Assembly: GCF_001982615.1 (NCBI RefSeq)
Contig: NZ_MLCO01000024.1
Location: 1 to 39,888, forward strand
Origin: Teichococcus deserti
Lineage (GTDB): Bacteria > Pseudomonadota > Alphaproteobacteria > Acetobacterales > Acetobacteraceae
Length of the DNA: 39,888 nucleotides
Reading direction: 5' to 3'
Shown here piece by piece: positions 39,349 to 39,888 of the stretch. Each line of letters begins with the position of its first letter. The first letter of the stretch is position 1. The position numbers and the translations under genes are program-made. The notes under the pieces were generated by a model. The model saw only the letters and a program-made list of their open reading frames with translations, was not told the origin of the DNA and ran no database searches.

Positions 39349-39888
39349 CGCAGCGCGATCTCGGCTGGCTGCGCGCCCAGGCGCGGCGGGCAACGCTGGG
39401 CGGGCTGGACGAGCTTGCCGCCACCATCGCAAGGCTGGGCTTCGTCCAGGCCGATCCGATCCGCGCCCCGGCCCGGGCGCAGGACCTGATCCTGCGCCAC
39501 CGGGTGCGCGGCTATCGCGCCGGGCAGCTGGAGCGCCGCTTCCCTCGCCTCGGCCTGGAGGAGGATTTTCTGCACGCCTATGGCTTCATGCCGCCGGCGA
39601 CCCAGGCGCTGCTGCATCCGCGCCACGACGCCGCGGCGGAAGATGGCCGCCACCTGCCGCAGGGCCTGGCCGCCGAGGTGCTGGATTTCGTCCGCGCCCA
39701 GGGCCCCTGCCATCCGCGCATGCTGGAGGCCGCCTTCGGCAAGCAGCGGGCGATCAACGGCTGGGGCGGCTTTTCCCAGGCGACGACGCGGGCGCTGGAA
39801 AGCCTGCAGCATTTCGGCCTGCTGCGCGTCAGCCACCGGCAGGAGGGCATCCGCGTCTATGCCCTGGCCGCCTCCCCCGCCGCAGCCC
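39345..39888 (+). CDS. Winged-helix DNA-binding protein, YcaQ/AlkX-type, partial
   Basis: The frame begins at a GTG overlapping the GST stop and runs off the right edge (about 181 codons). The N-terminal part LGFVQADPIRAPARAQDLIL, then LEEDFLHAYGFMPP and RHDAAAEDGR, resembles the YcaQ-type HTH_42 glycosylase family that unhooks interstrand DNA crosslinks. The catalytic QxQ-type region is expected C-terminal to the segment seen, so it cannot be judged. No ATG alternative exists before conserved residues. Confidence 0.78.
   Translation, partial: MTQRDLGWLRAQARRATLGGLDELAATIARLGFVQADPIRAPARAQDLILRHRVRGYRAGQLERRFPRLGLEEDFLHAYGFMPPATQALLHPRHDAAAEDGRHLPQGLAAEVLDFVRAQGPCHPRMLEAAFGKQRAINGWGGFSQATTRALESLQHFGLLRVSHRQEGIRVYALAASPAAA

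Noticed and set aside
1-39888. CRISPR arrays, tRNA, rRNA or riboswitch elements
   Set aside because: No regularly spaced repeats, tRNA cloverleaf signatures with CCA-end context, or known riboswitch cores were recognised on either strand by eye.

Overview
The window looks like a GC-rich alphaproteobacterial chromosome, most likely a Roseomonas-like member of the Acetobacteraceae. This is inferred from the very high third-position GC, two orphan Bug/TctC-type solute receptors, the density of LysR regulators and the bacteriophytochrome. No rRNA, tRNA or CRISPR array was seen, so the taxonomy rests on gene content only.

Left flank (1-8650): a short-chain dehydrogenase fragment at the edge and a LysR regulator sit divergent from a compact catabolic operon. 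The operon encodes a 2-oxoglutarate-dehydrogenase-type E1, a family III CoA-transferase closely resembling 2-methylfumaryl-CoA (mesaconyl-C1/C4-CoA) isomerase, a long acyl-CoA dehydrogenase resembling methylsuccinyl-CoA dehydrogenase, and a Bug/TctC receptor. The set reads as uptake and CoA-dependent processing of a branched C5 dicarboxylate. A convergent DedA membrane protein closes the block.

Accessory region (about 8650-23,580): base composition drops and broken genes accumulate. These are an FtsH-like AAA/M41 ATPase with several lesions, an IS5-type transposase tail, a DUF2384-like antitoxin fragment, a methyltransferase split by a complete IS5-family element, a frameshifted NmrA-like C-terminus, a LysR remnant and a truncated secreted protein. 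Embedded here is an intact four-gene signalling operon (12,107-17,439): an RsbQ-like alpha/beta hydrolase, a PAS hybrid histidine kinase, a bacteriophytochrome kinase with an unusual chromophore-pocket substitution, and a single-domain response regulator. A second intact unit (19,234-22,813) holds a LysR gene divergent from an HD-domain protein that is translationally coupled to a second TctC receptor, followed by an SRPBCC protein.

Right flank (about 23,580-39,888): core-like, densely packed, very GC-rich genes return. They are a LysR gene overlapping an MBL-fold protein, a family 5 solute receptor overlapping an amidase, an EntS-like MFS exporter, an OxyR regulator, and a MacAB-TolC-type efflux operon whose adaptor carries cytoplasmic GAF/PAS-like domains. 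A second MFS exporter is divergent from its probable TetR repressor across two tandem operators. A glutathione S-transferase and a YcaQ-type winged-helix protein end the window.

Most interesting candidates: the hydrolase-PAS kinase-phytochrome operon, the sensor-adaptor fusion in the efflux operon, and the Mct/Mcd/E1 operon.
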